Source: an uncultured Pseudomonas sp.
GTDB taxonomy: Bacteria > Pseudomonadota > Gammaproteobacteria > Pseudomonadales > Pseudomonadaceae
Direction: 5' to 3'
Length of the DNA stretch: 52,991 nt
Assembly: GCF_913777995.1 (NCBI RefSeq)
Contig: NZ_CAJYVE010000037.1
Coordinates: 1 to 52,991 of the forward strand
The notes under the pieces are model-generated. The model saw only the letters and a list, made by a program, of their open reading frames with translations. It was not told where the DNA came from and made no database searches. The position numbers were made by a program, and so were the translations under genes. Shown here piece after piece: positions 19,402 through 28,624 of this stretch; position 1 is the stretch's first letter; each line of letters opens with the position of its first letter.

Positions 19402-20313
19402 CTAATTGCCGCCCACGGCGAAGTTCGGCAGGCTCTGTATCGGCTGGTTGAACTCGTACGGAATCGACACCAGTTCCTGCCCGACATTGCGCTGTACCAC
19501 GAAGTGCAGGTGCGGGCCGGTGCTGTTGCCAGTATTGCCTGAACGCCCCAGGGCGCTGCCGACGCTGACTTTCTGCCCTTCCCTGACCACCACCGAACCC
19601 CGCATCAGGTGCAGGTACACGCCCATGGTGCCGTCGTCGTGAAGAATCCTCACGAAATTGCCCGAAGGGTTCGAGCCCCGGCCGCTCTGGCTGTTCTCCA
19701 CCTTGATCACCGTGCCACCGCGCGCGGCGATGATCGGCGTGCCTTCGGGCATGGCGATGTCCATGGCGTAACGCCCCTTGGGGTCGGTATGGCTGTACTT
19801 GCCGCCTGGCCCCTGGGTCAGGCGGAACGGCCCGCCCACCCACGGCAGGGGGTACTTGTAGGCCAGCGCCTGGCCGACCGGTGAACCCAGCGTGGCGTTC
19901 AGCTTGGCGCTGTAGAGCATCGGCTGGCCTGGCTGGCGGGGGCTGAGTACCAGCAGCCGCTCGTGACTGCGTGCCGGCACAGTGCGACGCAGTGTCGTGG
20001 CGCTGCCCGGTACGCCCAGCACGTTCTTCAGCCCGCTCAAGCGCAGTTCGACTTCCACGGGAGCGTACAGGTCGTTGCGCACGTAAAGGCTGTGTACGCC
20101 GTCGGCCTTGCGCACATCCAGGCGCACCTGGCGTTCGATGTGCTCGACCATCCTGTCACGGAACACCACCACCGACGCCCCAGGGGTGGGCCGGTCACTG
20201 AACGACACCACGCCATCGGCATTGGTGGACTTGTAGATGGTGGTCGCCAAGGCAGCCTGGCAAGCCAGCGACAGGGCGCAAAAGATCAGCAAGCGGTCGA
20301 GCATGGGGCGCAT
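19402..20313 (-). CDS. M23-type (LytM) peptidase with N-terminal DUF4124
   Basis: This 303-residue exported protein has a signal peptide (residues 1-23), a DUF4124-like segment (TIYKSTNADGVVSFSDRPTPG), a beta-rich linker and a C-terminal LytM domain. That domain has D185 in RYAMDIAMPEGTPIIAARGG, H235 in GVYLHL and the GPHLHF box (H268, H270). The usual first zinc ligand of HxxxD is Arg181 here; H175 in KYSHTDPKG may substitute. It may cut peptidoglycan or serve as an activator. The start could be Met1 or Met4; neither has a good ribosome site. Confidence 0.85.
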   Translation of the reverse strand: MRPMLDRLLIFCALSLACQAALATTIYKSTNADGVVSFSDRPTPGASVVVFRDRMVEHIERQVRLDVRKADGVHSLYVRNDLYAPVEVELRLSGLKNVLGVPGSATTLRRTVPARSHERLLVLSPRQPGQPMLYSAKLNATLGSPVGQALAYKYPLPWVGGPFRLTQGPGGKYSHTDPKGRYAMDIAMPEGTPIIAARGGTVIKVENSQSGRGSNPSGNFVRILHDDGTMGVYLHLMRGSVVVREGQKVSVGSALGRSGNTGNSTGPHLHFVVQRNVGQELVSIPYEFNQPIQSLPNFAVGGN

Positions 20314-20433
20314 CGGGTCAGTTGGCGATGGGCCCCAAGCCTAGCAGTGTTGCCGGGCGATGGGCATGCAAGGTTGTCAATCGACGCCCGCCACACCGTC
20401 AATAACCACACGCCACCGCCCTGCCCGCCGCGC

Positions 20434-23400
20434 TCAGGAAAGCGCGTAGTCCTTGAGGTAGCTGACCGAGAACAGCGCGTCAGGGAAGTCCAGCTTGAGC
20501 CGCGGTAGAACGAAACCACCGCAGGAGCGACAGGTGTCGAGCACGGTGAAGACCTTGATATGGGTCAGCGGCGTACCCGCCAGGTCTTCTTTCAAGACGG
20601 TTGCGATCAGCCGCTCTGAATCGAGCTGGCGACCGAACTCGCGGACCAGCAGACGATCGGCATCCCTGACCACCGGCAGGCTGGTGAACGACGGGTCTGG
20701 CTCACGCCCCAGCATGCGGGCCCGAGCGTCGCGAAAGATGACGTCATCGAGCACTCGCTCGGTGCTGCCCGTTACATCCAGCTGCAGCTTGAGATCGCGC
20801 GCGCGCTCGCCGCCCGACAAGGCGTAGTAGACGATGCGCTGCCCCGCTTCGGTATGCACCTGGATGAACGACAGATTGGCCCCTTTGATCTGCTTGAGAA
20901 TGTTCTGCGCGGCCCTGGGTGTTTGTACCGTGTTGAGGTCCAGCACCTCCCAGCGGGCCTTGGAACCCTGCACCGGCAGCAGATGATTGAGCACCTCGAC
21001 GATGTGCTGCTGCTCGGGCAGGCTGCGCTCGGCGACCCTCTTGAAGTCGGGAATGCTGCGTTTGGCCAGTTCCACGAACTGTTTCTGCATGGCCTCACCC
21101 GAGAGGATATTCGCCGCGTAGTGCAGCAACTCGTTGGGGCGTTTCTGTGCCACGCACCACGCGGCGTACTGCTCATAGCGGGTGATCGACTCGCCCCAGG
21201 CGAGGTTCCAGGCTGGCCGTTCGGACGCATCGAGCAGATCGAACAGCAGCCGGGCGATATTTTCCTGGTCCTGCAGCGCACTTGGGCGCTCGCGCACCAC
21301 CCGGTACTGCTCCGACAGACGAATGAATTCGTTGATTTCATCCGCCTCGGTGACTCGCGAAAACACCAGTTCCAGGCGAGCATCGTCGGGCACCGCAGCC
21401 TTGTAGAACACACCCGTGTCGGGCTCGACGAAAATCCATGACGCCCCGGAAAATTCCAGGCGCATACCGCGCAAGGTACGCGCATCCTCGACGCCGGAGG
21501 CGATGGGCCCCAGCTCGATGACCGGCAGCGCTTCGTAGATGAACGCCGCGTCGTCGACCCGGTAGTTCTCCGGCAGGCCCAGTATTCCATCCCCGGCCAA
21601 CTGGCCTGCGAGCGTCTGCCGGTACACCGGCGCATCGGGCAGCGCCAGCAGGGCGCGCTCGGCTTCGGTCAGGGCGACGACCGCCTTGCCTTGCGCAGGC
21701 GCTGCCGAGGTCGTCGCCAGCGGCGGCGCATCGGCCCACTGGCAGAACTTGCCTTCATGAACGAACACGTCCAGGTGGCGTGCCACATCACCCTCACCGA
21801 CCGTCATCCTGGCCAGGCTGAACGCGCGCGCGGCCATTGCCTGGCTGGGGTACTTGCCGGTGCGTTTCGGTGACTCCGAGCCCTCGGCTATCGGGGCCGG
21901 CTCGGGCGTGGCCAGCCTGACGCCGCTGGCACAGGGCACTGGTACCAGGTCGCGGCGTACCCGGCAAAGGTTCTCGGTCTCTTGCAGCAGATCTGCCGTT
22001 GGCGAGAGCGGCGTGACCGACAACTGGCGCAGGGCCGCATCCTCTGCCGTGCTTTCCAGGTGATAGACCTCACCGTCGACCCGCAGGTCGAAGACGCCCT
22101 CTTCACGCTCAATGACGTGCACCCGGCAGCCCTCGGCAATGCGCAACTCACGCACACCTTCGGCCGTGGAAGTCACCGGCACCACCCTGGGGTAGCGTCC
22201 CACCTCGATCCCCGTTGTCGCCGAGGTCTGCACCAACTCCAGCGCCGGTGCGCGTGTCACCAGCGCCAGTGGCGGGCCAAAGGCGCGTTGCGTGGACGGA
22301 TCGCGCAAACGGAAGTCCGGCACCTCGGGCGTGCCCACATCCTGCACGGCCACGCCGATCTGCCCATCCAGCTGGGCATAGCCATTCGCGCTCGTTGCCG
22401 TGCCGACGCTATCGTCCAGCAAGCGAAAGCGCCCCTGCTCCAGCAAGCCGGCCGCCGCCGGCCAGCCGCGCTCGCCCAGCAGCGTGCGCAGGGCGGGAAC
22501 CCGTTCCAGCAGCCTGGCCTGGCCCAGCCGGCCCACCAGCACCGCCACCTTGCCCAGGTCACGCACGGCGAACACCGCGCTCTGCTCGGCCAGCCCCTTC
22601 ACCAATTGGCCCAAGGCCTGACCGGTCAAGCGGGTGAGCGACAGCACGCTCAGTTCACCCGCCTTCATCACGATACGCACCGTCGACGCAGCGAATTGCC
22701 CGACAGGAATCAGGGCAAAGGCGACATCCAGCGCACAGCCGATGATCACCCCGGCCGAGTGCTCACCATGAGCCAGGTCCTCGATGCATCCATAGAACGG
22801 AATGATCAGCCGCGCGGCCAGCTCGGCGTACTCACGCTCTTTGGCCCACTGCAGCTCCCAGCTCGTGGCATGCTCGTGCGCAGCCTGACTCTGCTCCAGA
22901 AAACGGGCGAGCAGATGCCGGGCGGCGGCCTGGGCCAACACGGTCAGCTTCTGTGCGTCGGTGCCGTCAGGCGCGTAGACACACTCGTTGGCCGGAACCA
23001 GAGTGCCGTGCCGAGGTTGATGCCAGCTCAGCGAGGAGCGCGAAGGCGCCCCCTGCAGGTAGGCGTCGCTGTCCATGGCCAGCAAGGGCGTCACCCGCGC
23101 CTGCGCCACTCGCCTGGCGTGGCGCTCCTGCTTCTCGACGGTCTCCACGATGTTGCCGCTCAGTTGCGTCTCGGCCTCGACCTGGTAGACGAAGCGCTGT
23201 TCGACCTGGCGGATCACTCCCGCCGCAGGAATCAGCTCAATGAACACTTCATCCACCGCATGTTCATTGAAGTCGCTACGGTGGTCGCCGCGCTGACAGC
23301 GCAGGAACAACCCCTGGGCACCCTCTTCCCCGGCGAAGCTCACCCGGCTCAACTCACAGGTGGACGCCAGCAAGGTACTGCGCAAAGCCGGGCAGGCCTC

Positions 23401-25617
23401 GTTGAGCAAGCGCGCCACGACACGTGCCTGGGCGCTTACCAGCGACTCGCGGAAGGTCTTGAACGCTTGGGCCCAGGCTTGCGGCACAGTGGGCTCACCG
23501 GCTTGGTACGCCTCGCCCATCATGACCATCTCCAGGACGGTCGCCGCCGGCCGTCCGAATGCCAACAGTCGGTCCAGATCGTAGCTGCCGGCCAGGCTAA
23601 AACCGTGCTCCTGCAATACCGGCCAATGGTCGACCTTGATCGCCTGGGCCCAGAGCCACTGGGGAACCCCGGCGGCCGTCAGCATGCGTTGCGCCAGTTG
23701 CTGGCGATCCGGCGGCTTGCGGCCCAGCAGGTCGCTCAGCTCCTGGGCGTGCTGCGCCTGCTGGGCCTGAAGGTACTCCAGCGCCTGACGAACCTGCGTG
23801 GCACTGGCCCGCAGGAGGTCATCGGCATCCGGCCAGTCGATGGCCCCGTGTGCGGCGGCATAGCGCAAGGCCGGAACACTCAGGGTCCTGACCCACAGCG
23901 CATGCAGGGCCGGGTCTGGCGATTGGGAAAGGTCAGCGCTCAGCCTGACGACCTCGTCGAAGGCCGCACCCGCGTGACTACCCACCTGCAAGGCTTGCAG
24001 CAACACCACGCCATGGCTCAAGGCCACGCTTTGCAAGGCGCGGCCAAACGGCAAGTGCTCGGGCACGTCACTGACCAGCAGCTCCGGCAGCGCTTCGCGC
24101 AGCACCAGGTAATGCAGCAGGTCCACTGCGGCGGCCGTCACGGCGGGCTGGCGAGCGCGAATGTCATCATGGATGCGACGGCGCAATGTTGCGTGGCTGT
24201 GGTCGAGGGTCCACGCCCCGCGCAGTGTGTCGACCAAGGCGTGAGGAAAAGCCGCCGTGGCGCCAAGAAAGCCTTCGATGATGGCCCGCCCGGCCAGCGC
24301 CTGGCTCACTCGCGGTGCTGCCGGCTCATCGGCCTGGTCGCCATACCAGCCCAAGGCGCCGAGCATGGGGGCGAAGAATGCCGCGAACTGGGAGGTCAAG
24401 GCCAGGGCCTGCCAGGCCGTCTGCGCCTCCATGCCCAGCGTATTGCCTTCCCCGCCGGCCAAGCGCAGCGAGTCGAGCCCGAGCTGGCGAAACACCTCAT
24501 CGACATCGCTCACGGCGCTCCAGCGGCTCCAGGGCGGGAGCAGCACATCGAAGGCCGCTGAGCCTGGCATGCCTGCCAGCGGCTCGACACTTTCGGCCAG
24601 GTCCGCCCCTGCGAGCAAGGCCGCCAGCGCCATGGCCTGGGCCGGACTCAGGTTCGCGTACCTCTGGCGCAAGACAGTCGCCAGGGACAAGGCTCGCCGA
24701 CCCGGCGACCGACTGGCGGCCGCCTGCGCTTCGGCCAGCCAGGGTCGTCCACCCGGATTCAGCGTGTGCTCCGCCAGTTTGCGCAAGAACACTGCCCGCC
24801 CGGTGTCGGCCAAAGGCGTCAGCGGGTCAGGCAGCAAGCCCTGGCACGTGATGCCCTGTTGCGCCAGGGCCGTGAAGCAACGCACCAGCCATTGCCCCGT
24901 GGCCGTGCCATGCAAACGCGCATCAAGCGCCTCGGCCAAGGCCTGGTCATGGCTTTTCCCCGCCGGCAGCCAGGCGGCCTGCCCAGGCCCCAGGGTCACG
25001 AGGGTTTCCAGTGCCGGCTCATCCTCCGCCAGCCCCTGATACAGCAACTGCCCGGTTCCCAAGGTCACCCAGGCCTCCGCCGTCAGGTAGCGAGCGCCGC
25101 GCTTGAGCGGCACCATCCAGGCGCGCAGCACCTCGGGTATCGGCGTCAGCAGCTCGCCCAGCAGCGGATAGTCCTCAGCGAGGTCGGCACCGCGCCGCGC
25201 CGCCACGCCATACAGGAAGTCTTCCAGCTGCTCATGCGCAGCGGCGTCACTGGCCGGCGGCAGGTTGAGCCAGGCCAGCCGGGCCAGGAATTGATGCACC
25301 TGCCAGACCGTGACTTCGGCCTGCGCAACGCCCATGACCTCGGCATACAGCTGCCGCACCCCATCCCCTTGGTAGAGCCTGGCCAAGTACAAGGCCGGCT
25401 GGACAGGGTCGCCGGTAAAGATGTCGTCACCCAGCAGATGGCCGAGCACCAGGCGAACGATGCGAAAGTGATCCGCTGCACGTACTTGCAGCACACTGGC
25501 ATAGCGCTCGGCGGGCACCGGGCGCTGTACCACACCCAAGGCGAGATCGATGGCCAGGAACAACTGGCCCGTGGGGAAGGTGCTGATATTGCGGGGTTGA
25601 AGCAAGGTAGGGTTCAC
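20434..25617 (-). CDS. Very large toxin-like protein with C-terminal deaminase domain
   Basis: This 1727-residue protein has no signal peptide and a mostly helical N-terminal 900 residues of unknown type. A hydrophobic patch at about 945-1000 (GVIIGCALDVAFALIPVGQF) resembles translocation segments of large Pseudomonas insecticidal or dermonecrotic-like toxins. The last 80 residues match a zinc deaminase core: D1666-S-E1668, then 28 residues later C1696-RS-C1699 in VLDTCRSCGG, then a LDFPDALFSVSY strand, as in polymorphic-toxin deaminases. The GTG start at 25617 has GGAG 7 bases upstream, inside a hairpin. No immunity gene or secretion gene is adjacent. I judge deaminase likely, target unknown. 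Confidence 0.72.
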   Translation of the reverse strand: MNPTLLQPRNISTFPTGQLFLAIDLALGVVQRPVPAERYASVLQVRAADHFRIVRLVLGHLLGDDIFTGDPVQPALYLARLYQGDGVRQLYAEVMGVAQAEVTVWQVHQFLARLAWLNLPPASDAAAHEQLEDFLYGVAARRGADLAEDYPLLGELLTPIPEVLRAWMVPLKRGARYLTAEAWVTLGTGQLLYQGLAEDEPALETLVTLGPGQAAWLPAGKSHDQALAEALDARLHGTATGQWLVRCFTALAQQGITCQGLLPDPLTPLADTGRAVFLRKLAEHTLNPGGRPWLAEAQAAASRSPGRRALSLATVLRQRYANLSPAQAMALAALLAGADLAESVEPLAGMPGSAAFDVLLPPWSRWSAVSDVDEVFRQLGLDSLRLAGGEGNTLGMEAQTAWQALALTSQFAAFFAPMLGALGWYGDQADEPAAPRVSQALAGRAIIEGFLGATAAFPHALVDTLRGAWTLDHSHATLRRRIHDDIRARQPAVTAAAVDLLHYLVLREALPELLVSDVPEHLPFGRALQSVALSHGVVLLQALQVGSHAGAAFDEVVRLSADLSQSPDPALHALWVRTLSVPALRYAAAHGAIDWPDADDLLRASATQVRQALEYLQAQQAQHAQELSDLLGRKPPDRQQLAQRMLTAAGVPQWLWAQAIKVDHWPVLQEHGFSLAGSYDLDRLLAFGRPAATVLEMVMMGEAYQAGEPTVPQAWAQAFKTFRESLVSAQARVVARLLNEACPALRSTLLASTCELSRVSFAGEEGAQGLFLRCQRGDHRSDFNEHAVDEVFIELIPAAGVIRQVEQRFVYQVEAETQLSGNIVETVEKQERHARRVAQARVTPLLAMDSDAYLQGAPSRSSLSWHQPRHGTLVPANECVYAPDGTDAQKLTVLAQAAARHLLARFLEQSQAAHEHATSWELQWAKEREYAELAARLIIPFYGCIEDLAHGEHSAGVIIGCALDVAFALIPVGQFAASTVRIVMKAGELSVLSLTRLTGQALGQLVKGLAEQSAVFAVRDLGKVAVLVGRLGQARLLERVPALRTLLGERGWPAAAGLLEQGRFRLLDDSVGTATSANGYAQLDGQIGVAVQDVGTPEVPDFRLRDPSTQRAFGPPLALVTRAPALELVQTSATTGIEVGRYPRVVPVTSTAEGVRELRIAEGCRVHVIEREEGVFDLRVDGEVYHLESTAEDAALRQLSVTPLSPTADLLQETENLCRVRRDLVPVPCASGVRLATPEPAPIAEGSESPKRTGKYPSQAMAARAFSLARMTVGEGDVARHLDVFVHEGKFCQWADAPPLATTSAAPAQGKAVVALTEAERALLALPDAPVYRQTLAGQLAGDGILGLPENYRVDDAAFIYEALPVIELGPIASGVEDARTLRGMRLEFSGASWIFVEPDTGVFYKAAVPDDARLELVFSRVTEADEINEFIRLSEQYRVVRERPSALQDQENIARLLFDLLDASERPAWNLAWGESITRYEQYAAWCVAQKRPNELLHYAANILSGEAMQKQFVELAKRSIPDFKRVAERSLPEQQHIVEVLNHLLPVQGSKARWEVLDLNTVQTPRAAQNILKQIKGANLSFIQVHTEAGQRIVYYALSGGERARDLKLQLDVTGSTERVLDDVIFRDARARMLGREPDPSFTSLPVVRDADRLLVREFGRQLDSERLIATVLKEDLAGTPLTHIKVFTVLDTCRSCGGFVLPRLKLDFPDALFSVSYLKDYALS

Positions 25618-25620
25618 GCT

Positions 25621-25650
25621 GGACTCCAGTCATCGGATAAGACGGAGTCC
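25621..25650 (-). promoter_or_regulatory. Hairpin covering the ribosome site of the large toxin-like gene
   Basis: GGACTCC (25621-25627) and GGAGTCC (25644-25650) are perfect inverse arms. GTC (25629-25631) and GAC (25641-25643) extend the stem to 10 bp with one bulged base. In the minus-strand mRNA the 3' arm contains the GGAG site just before the GTG start, so folding would hide it. This suggests translational control, by temperature, a small RNA or a protein; a DNA operator is the alternative. Confidence 0.5.
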
Positions 25651-25756
25651 ACGCAATCGAACGGTACGCGGCGAAGCTAGCAGGAATTTCCGACACCGGA
25701 GATCGGAAAAGTCAGCGCCCCGATGCTGCGCATGCACCGGGGCCGGACGGGCGCCG

Positions 25757-26665
25757 TCAGGCGCCGGGGACGAAGTGCTTCTGCGCAGTGCCGCGGGCGA
25801 TCAGGCGCGACAGGTAGTCGAGCTTCTTGGCGTCCTGGTCGACGAAGCGGAAGGTCACCTGCAGCCACTCGCTGTCGGGCTTCTGCTCGAAGGCGACGAT
25901 GGCGTGGACATAGCCGTTCAGGCGTGCGACTTCGTTGTCTTCACCCTGCTCCAGGTCCAGCACCGCACTGTCCAGGATCTGGGGCAGCACGTCGCCGCGG
26001 CGCACCACCAGCAGGCCTTCCTTGAGGGTCAGGGCCTTGATGACACACGACTGGCTGCCGTTGGGCAGGCGCAGTTGCCCCTGGCCACGGCCAGCGGGCT
26101 GCTGGCTGGGGGCCTGAGCCGCGGCACGGGCAGGCTGCGGCGCGGCAGGCGCGGGCGCGGCCGCTGGCGCCGCCGGGCGCACGACCTCGGCCTTGCCACC
26201 GGTCAGGGCACTGAGCGAGTCGTTGAGCGCCATGTTCATGCGACTCGGGGCACCGGCACTGGACATCACGGCATCGAGCTTGCCGACCTTGGCCAGGGCT
26301 TTCTTGACCTTGGTGAGCAGTTGCTCGTTGGTGAACGGTTTGCCGACGAAGTCCGACACACCCGCCTGGATCGCCTGCACGACGTTTTCCTTGTCGCCAC
26401 GGCTGGTCACCATGATGAACGGTACGGTCTTGAGCGGGCCTTCCTGCTGACGGCACCAGGCCAGCAGCTCCAGGCCGGACATCTCGGGCATTTCCCAATC
26501 GCAAAGAATCAGGTCGAAGGATTCACGGGCGAGCATCACCTGCGCCTTGCGCCCGTTCACGGCTTCTTCGGTATGGATGCCGGGGAAGTAGTTGCGCAGC
26601 CCTTTTCTTACCAAGTCGCGAATGAAAGTCGCGTCATCCACAACCAATACACTGACTTTACTCAT
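25757..26665 (-). CDS. Response regulator with C-terminal PilZ-like domain
   Basis: This 302-residue protein has a CheY-like receiver (residues 1-125; D10-D11, phospho-site D56 in LCDWEMPEMSG, K in VGKPFTNEQ), an Ala/Pro-rich linker (about 160-200, PAAPAAAPAPAAPQPARAAA) and a C-terminal domain of about 100 residues (CVIKALTLKEGLLVVRRGDVLPQIL). The latter may be PilZ-like, but the RxxxR motif of c-di-GMP binding is not evident. AGGAG precedes ATG at 26665. It follows phoU, as in other Pseudomonas, suggesting a link between phosphate state and a c-di-GMP-like output. Confidence 0.82.
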   Translation of the reverse strand: MSKVSVLVVDDATFIRDLVRKGLRNYFPGIHTEEAVNGRKAQVMLARESFDLILCDWEMPEMSGLELLAWCRQQEGPLKTVPFIMVTSRGDKENVVQAIQAGVSDFVGKPFTNEQLLTKVKKALAKVGKLDAVMSSAGAPSRMNMALNDSLSALTGGKAEVVRPAAPAAAPAPAAPQPARAAAQAPSQQPAGRGQGQLRLPNGSQSCVIKALTLKEGLLVVRRGDVLPQILDSAVLDLEQGEDNEVARLNGYVHAIVAFEQKPDSEWLQVTFRFVDQDAKKLDYLSRLIARGTAQKHFVPGA

Positions 26666-26864
26666 CGACGCTCCTGCGGGCGTGTTCACCTTGTCGGGTG
26701 AACCGCGTTATGCCAACACGCCCCTTTGTTTCCGCAAGCATATCGTTGACCTGTGGCCAACTGCCAGATTGTTGGGCAGCGTCTCGCTCACTTTCTGGCG
26801 GACGGCTGCATATCAGGGCCTGATGCTGGCGTCCTGTGAGCCGCGCAGCCCTGGCACTGCAACG

Positions 26865-26892
26865 CAAAACGCCCAGCGTGCGCTGGGCGTTT
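26865..26892 (-). terminator. Terminator after phoU
   Basis: AAACGCCCAGCG (26867-26878) and CGCTGGGCGTTT (26881-26892) form a 12-bp stem with a 2-base spacer; on the minus strand it ends in a TTTT run. It lies 14 bp after the phoU stop and closes the pst-phoU operon before the response regulator gene. Confidence 0.88.
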
Positions 26893-26905
26893 CTGGCAGG
26901 CAAAC

Positions 26906-27667
26906 TTATTTATCGTCAGCCGCGTCCGGAACATTAGCACTTTCGTTGGTATACCCCTGAACTTCTTCACGCATGCGCTTGAGGCCCATGTGCCGCACGT
27001 CGGTGCCGCGCACCAGGTAGATGACCAGTTCCGAGATGTTGCGCGCGTGGTCACCAATGCGCTCCAGCGAGCGCAGCACCCAGATCACGTTCAGCACCCG
27101 GGAGATCGAGCGCGGGTCTTCCATCATGTAGGTCGCCAGCTCACGCAGGGCGGTCTTGTACTCGCGGTCGATGGTCTTGTCGTACTGGGCCACCGACAGC
27201 GCCAGCTCAGGATCGAAGCGGGCGAAGGAGTCCAGGGCGTCACGCACCATGTTGCGCACCTGGTCGCCGATATGGCGGACCTCGACGTAGCCGCGCGGGG
27301 CTTCGCCCTCTTCGCACAGCTGGATGGCGCGGCGGGCGATCTTGGTGGCTTCGTCACCGATGCGCTCCAGGTCGATCACCGACTTGGAGATGCTGATGAT
27401 CAGACGCAGGTCGGAAGCGGCTGGCTGGCGACGCGCCAGGATGCGCAGGCACTCCTCGTCGATGTTGCGCTCCATCTGGTTGATGCGCTCGTCCACTTCG
27501 CGCACACGCTGGGCCAGACCGGAGTCGGCTTCGATCAACGCGGTGACCGCATCGTTGACCTGCTTCTCGACCAGGCCGCCCATTTCGAGCAGGTGGCTGC
27601 GCACGTCTTCGAGTTCGACGTTGAACTGTTGGGAGATATGATGCGTAAGGCTGTCTTTGTGGATCAT
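26906..27667 (-). CDS. phoU: Phosphate signalling protein PhoU
   Basis: This 253-residue protein is made of two three-helix bundles, with the repeated metal-binding motif: ISKSVIDLERIGDEATKIARRA in the first and WVLRSLERIGDHARNISELVIYL in the second. PhoU connects the Pst transporter to PhoR and keeps the Pho regulon off when phosphate is plentiful. The start at 27667 gives the family N-terminus MIHKDSLTHHISQQFN. It is the last gene of the pst operon, 68 bp after pstB. Confidence 0.96.
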   Translation of the reverse strand: MIHKDSLTHHISQQFNVELEDVRSHLLEMGGLVEKQVNDAVTALIEADSGLAQRVREVDERINQMERNIDEECLRILARRQPAASDLRLIISISKSVIDLERIGDEATKIARRAIQLCEEGEAPRGYVEVRHIGDQVRNMVRDALDSFARFDPELALSVAQYDKTIDREYKTALRELATYMMEDPRSISRVLNVIWVLRSLERIGDHARNISELVIYLVRGTDVRHMGLKRMREEVQGYTNESANVPDAADDK

Positions 27668-27735
27668 GCTGGGTGTCCTTGGAACGTCCGGTGGATGCGA
27701 AAACGCACGCTGTTTCAAGACTGACGAAGTACCCG

Positions 27736-28569
27736 CTAGCCGTAACGGCCGGTGATGTAGTCTTCGGTCTGCTTCTTTGCCGGATTGGTGAACAACGTGT
27801 CCGTATCACCGAATTCGACGAGTTTGCCCATGTACATGAAAGCGGTGTAGTCGGAGACCCGCGCCGCCTGCTGCATGTTGTGAGTGACGATCACAATGGT
27901 GTATTTGGATTTCAGTTCGTAGATCAGCTCCTCGACTTTGAGGGTGGAAATCGGGTCGAGCGCCGAGCACGGCTCGTCGAGCAGCAGCACTTCGGGCTCC
28001 ACGGCGATGGTGCGGGCGATCACCAGACGCTGCTGCTGACCACCGGACAAGCCAAGGGCCGACTCGTGCAGGCGGTCCTTGACCTCATCCCACAGCGCCG
28101 CACCGCGCAACGCCCACTCCACCGCTTCGTCGAGCAGGCGCTTCTTGTTGATCCCCTGGATACGCAGGCCGTAGACGACGTTCTCGTAGACGGTCTTGGG
28201 GAACGGGTTGGGCTTCTGGAACACCATGCCCACGCGGCGGCGCAACTCGGCGACTTCTTCGCCCTTGCTGTAGATGTCGTGGCCGTCGAGCTTGATGCTG
28301 CCCTCGACCCGGCAATCGTCGACCAGGTCGTTCATGCGGTTGAAGGTGCGCAGCAGGGTCGACTTGCCGCAGCCGGACGGGCCGATGAACGACGTCACCT
28401 TCTGCCGCGGAATATCCAGGCCGATGTCGAACAGCGCCTGCTTCTTGCCATAGAACAGGTTCAGGCCCGCCACTTCGAACGCCACGTGGTCGTGCGCCAG
28501 GGGCGCGGCGTCTCGGCTGCGCCGCGAAGCGTTGGAGGGGGCGCCCCGGCCCGGGCTGTCGTGTTGCAT
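27736..28569 (-). CDS. pstB: Phosphate ABC transporter ATP-binding protein
   Basis: This 277-residue ATPase has a Walker A (GPSGCGKST), the Q loop FQKPNPFP, signature LSGGQQQR, Walker [13 protein letters not shown] and switch His in [11 protein letters not shown]. The PNPFP motif is specific to PstB. AGGAG lies before the ATG at 28569. The first 40 residues are a loosely conserved extension rich in Arg and Ser. It powers phosphate import through PstC/PstA. Confidence 0.97.
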   Translation of the reverse strand: MQHDSPGRGAPSNASRRSRDAAPLAHDHVAFEVAGLNLFYGKKQALFDIGLDIPRQKVTSFIGPSGCGKSTLLRTFNRMNDLVDDCRVEGSIKLDGHDIYSKGEEVAELRRRVGMVFQKPNPFPKTVYENVVYGLRIQGINKKRLLDEAVEWALRGAALWDEVKDRLHESALGLSGGQQQRLVIARTIAVEPEVLLLDEPCSALDPISTLKVEELIYELKSKYTIVIVTHNMQQAARVSDYTAFMYMGKLVEFGDTDTLFTNPAKKQTEDYITGRYG

Positions 28570-28624
28570 GTAGGGCTCCTGATGGAACGATAGGTTTCGT
28601 CGAACCGCGCAATGCACGGCGAAC

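Noticed and set aside
20314-20433. Possible immunity gene after the giant toxin-like gene
   Set aside because: The 120-bp gap is too short and has no start with a ribosome site; the next gene is an exported M23-type peptidase, not a plausible immunity protein.
21982-24561. 859-residue open frame on the plus strand, opposite the giant gene
   Set aside because: It is the complement of the minus-strand coding frame, rich in His/Arg/Gln from GC-rich third positions, with no ribosome site or family similarity.
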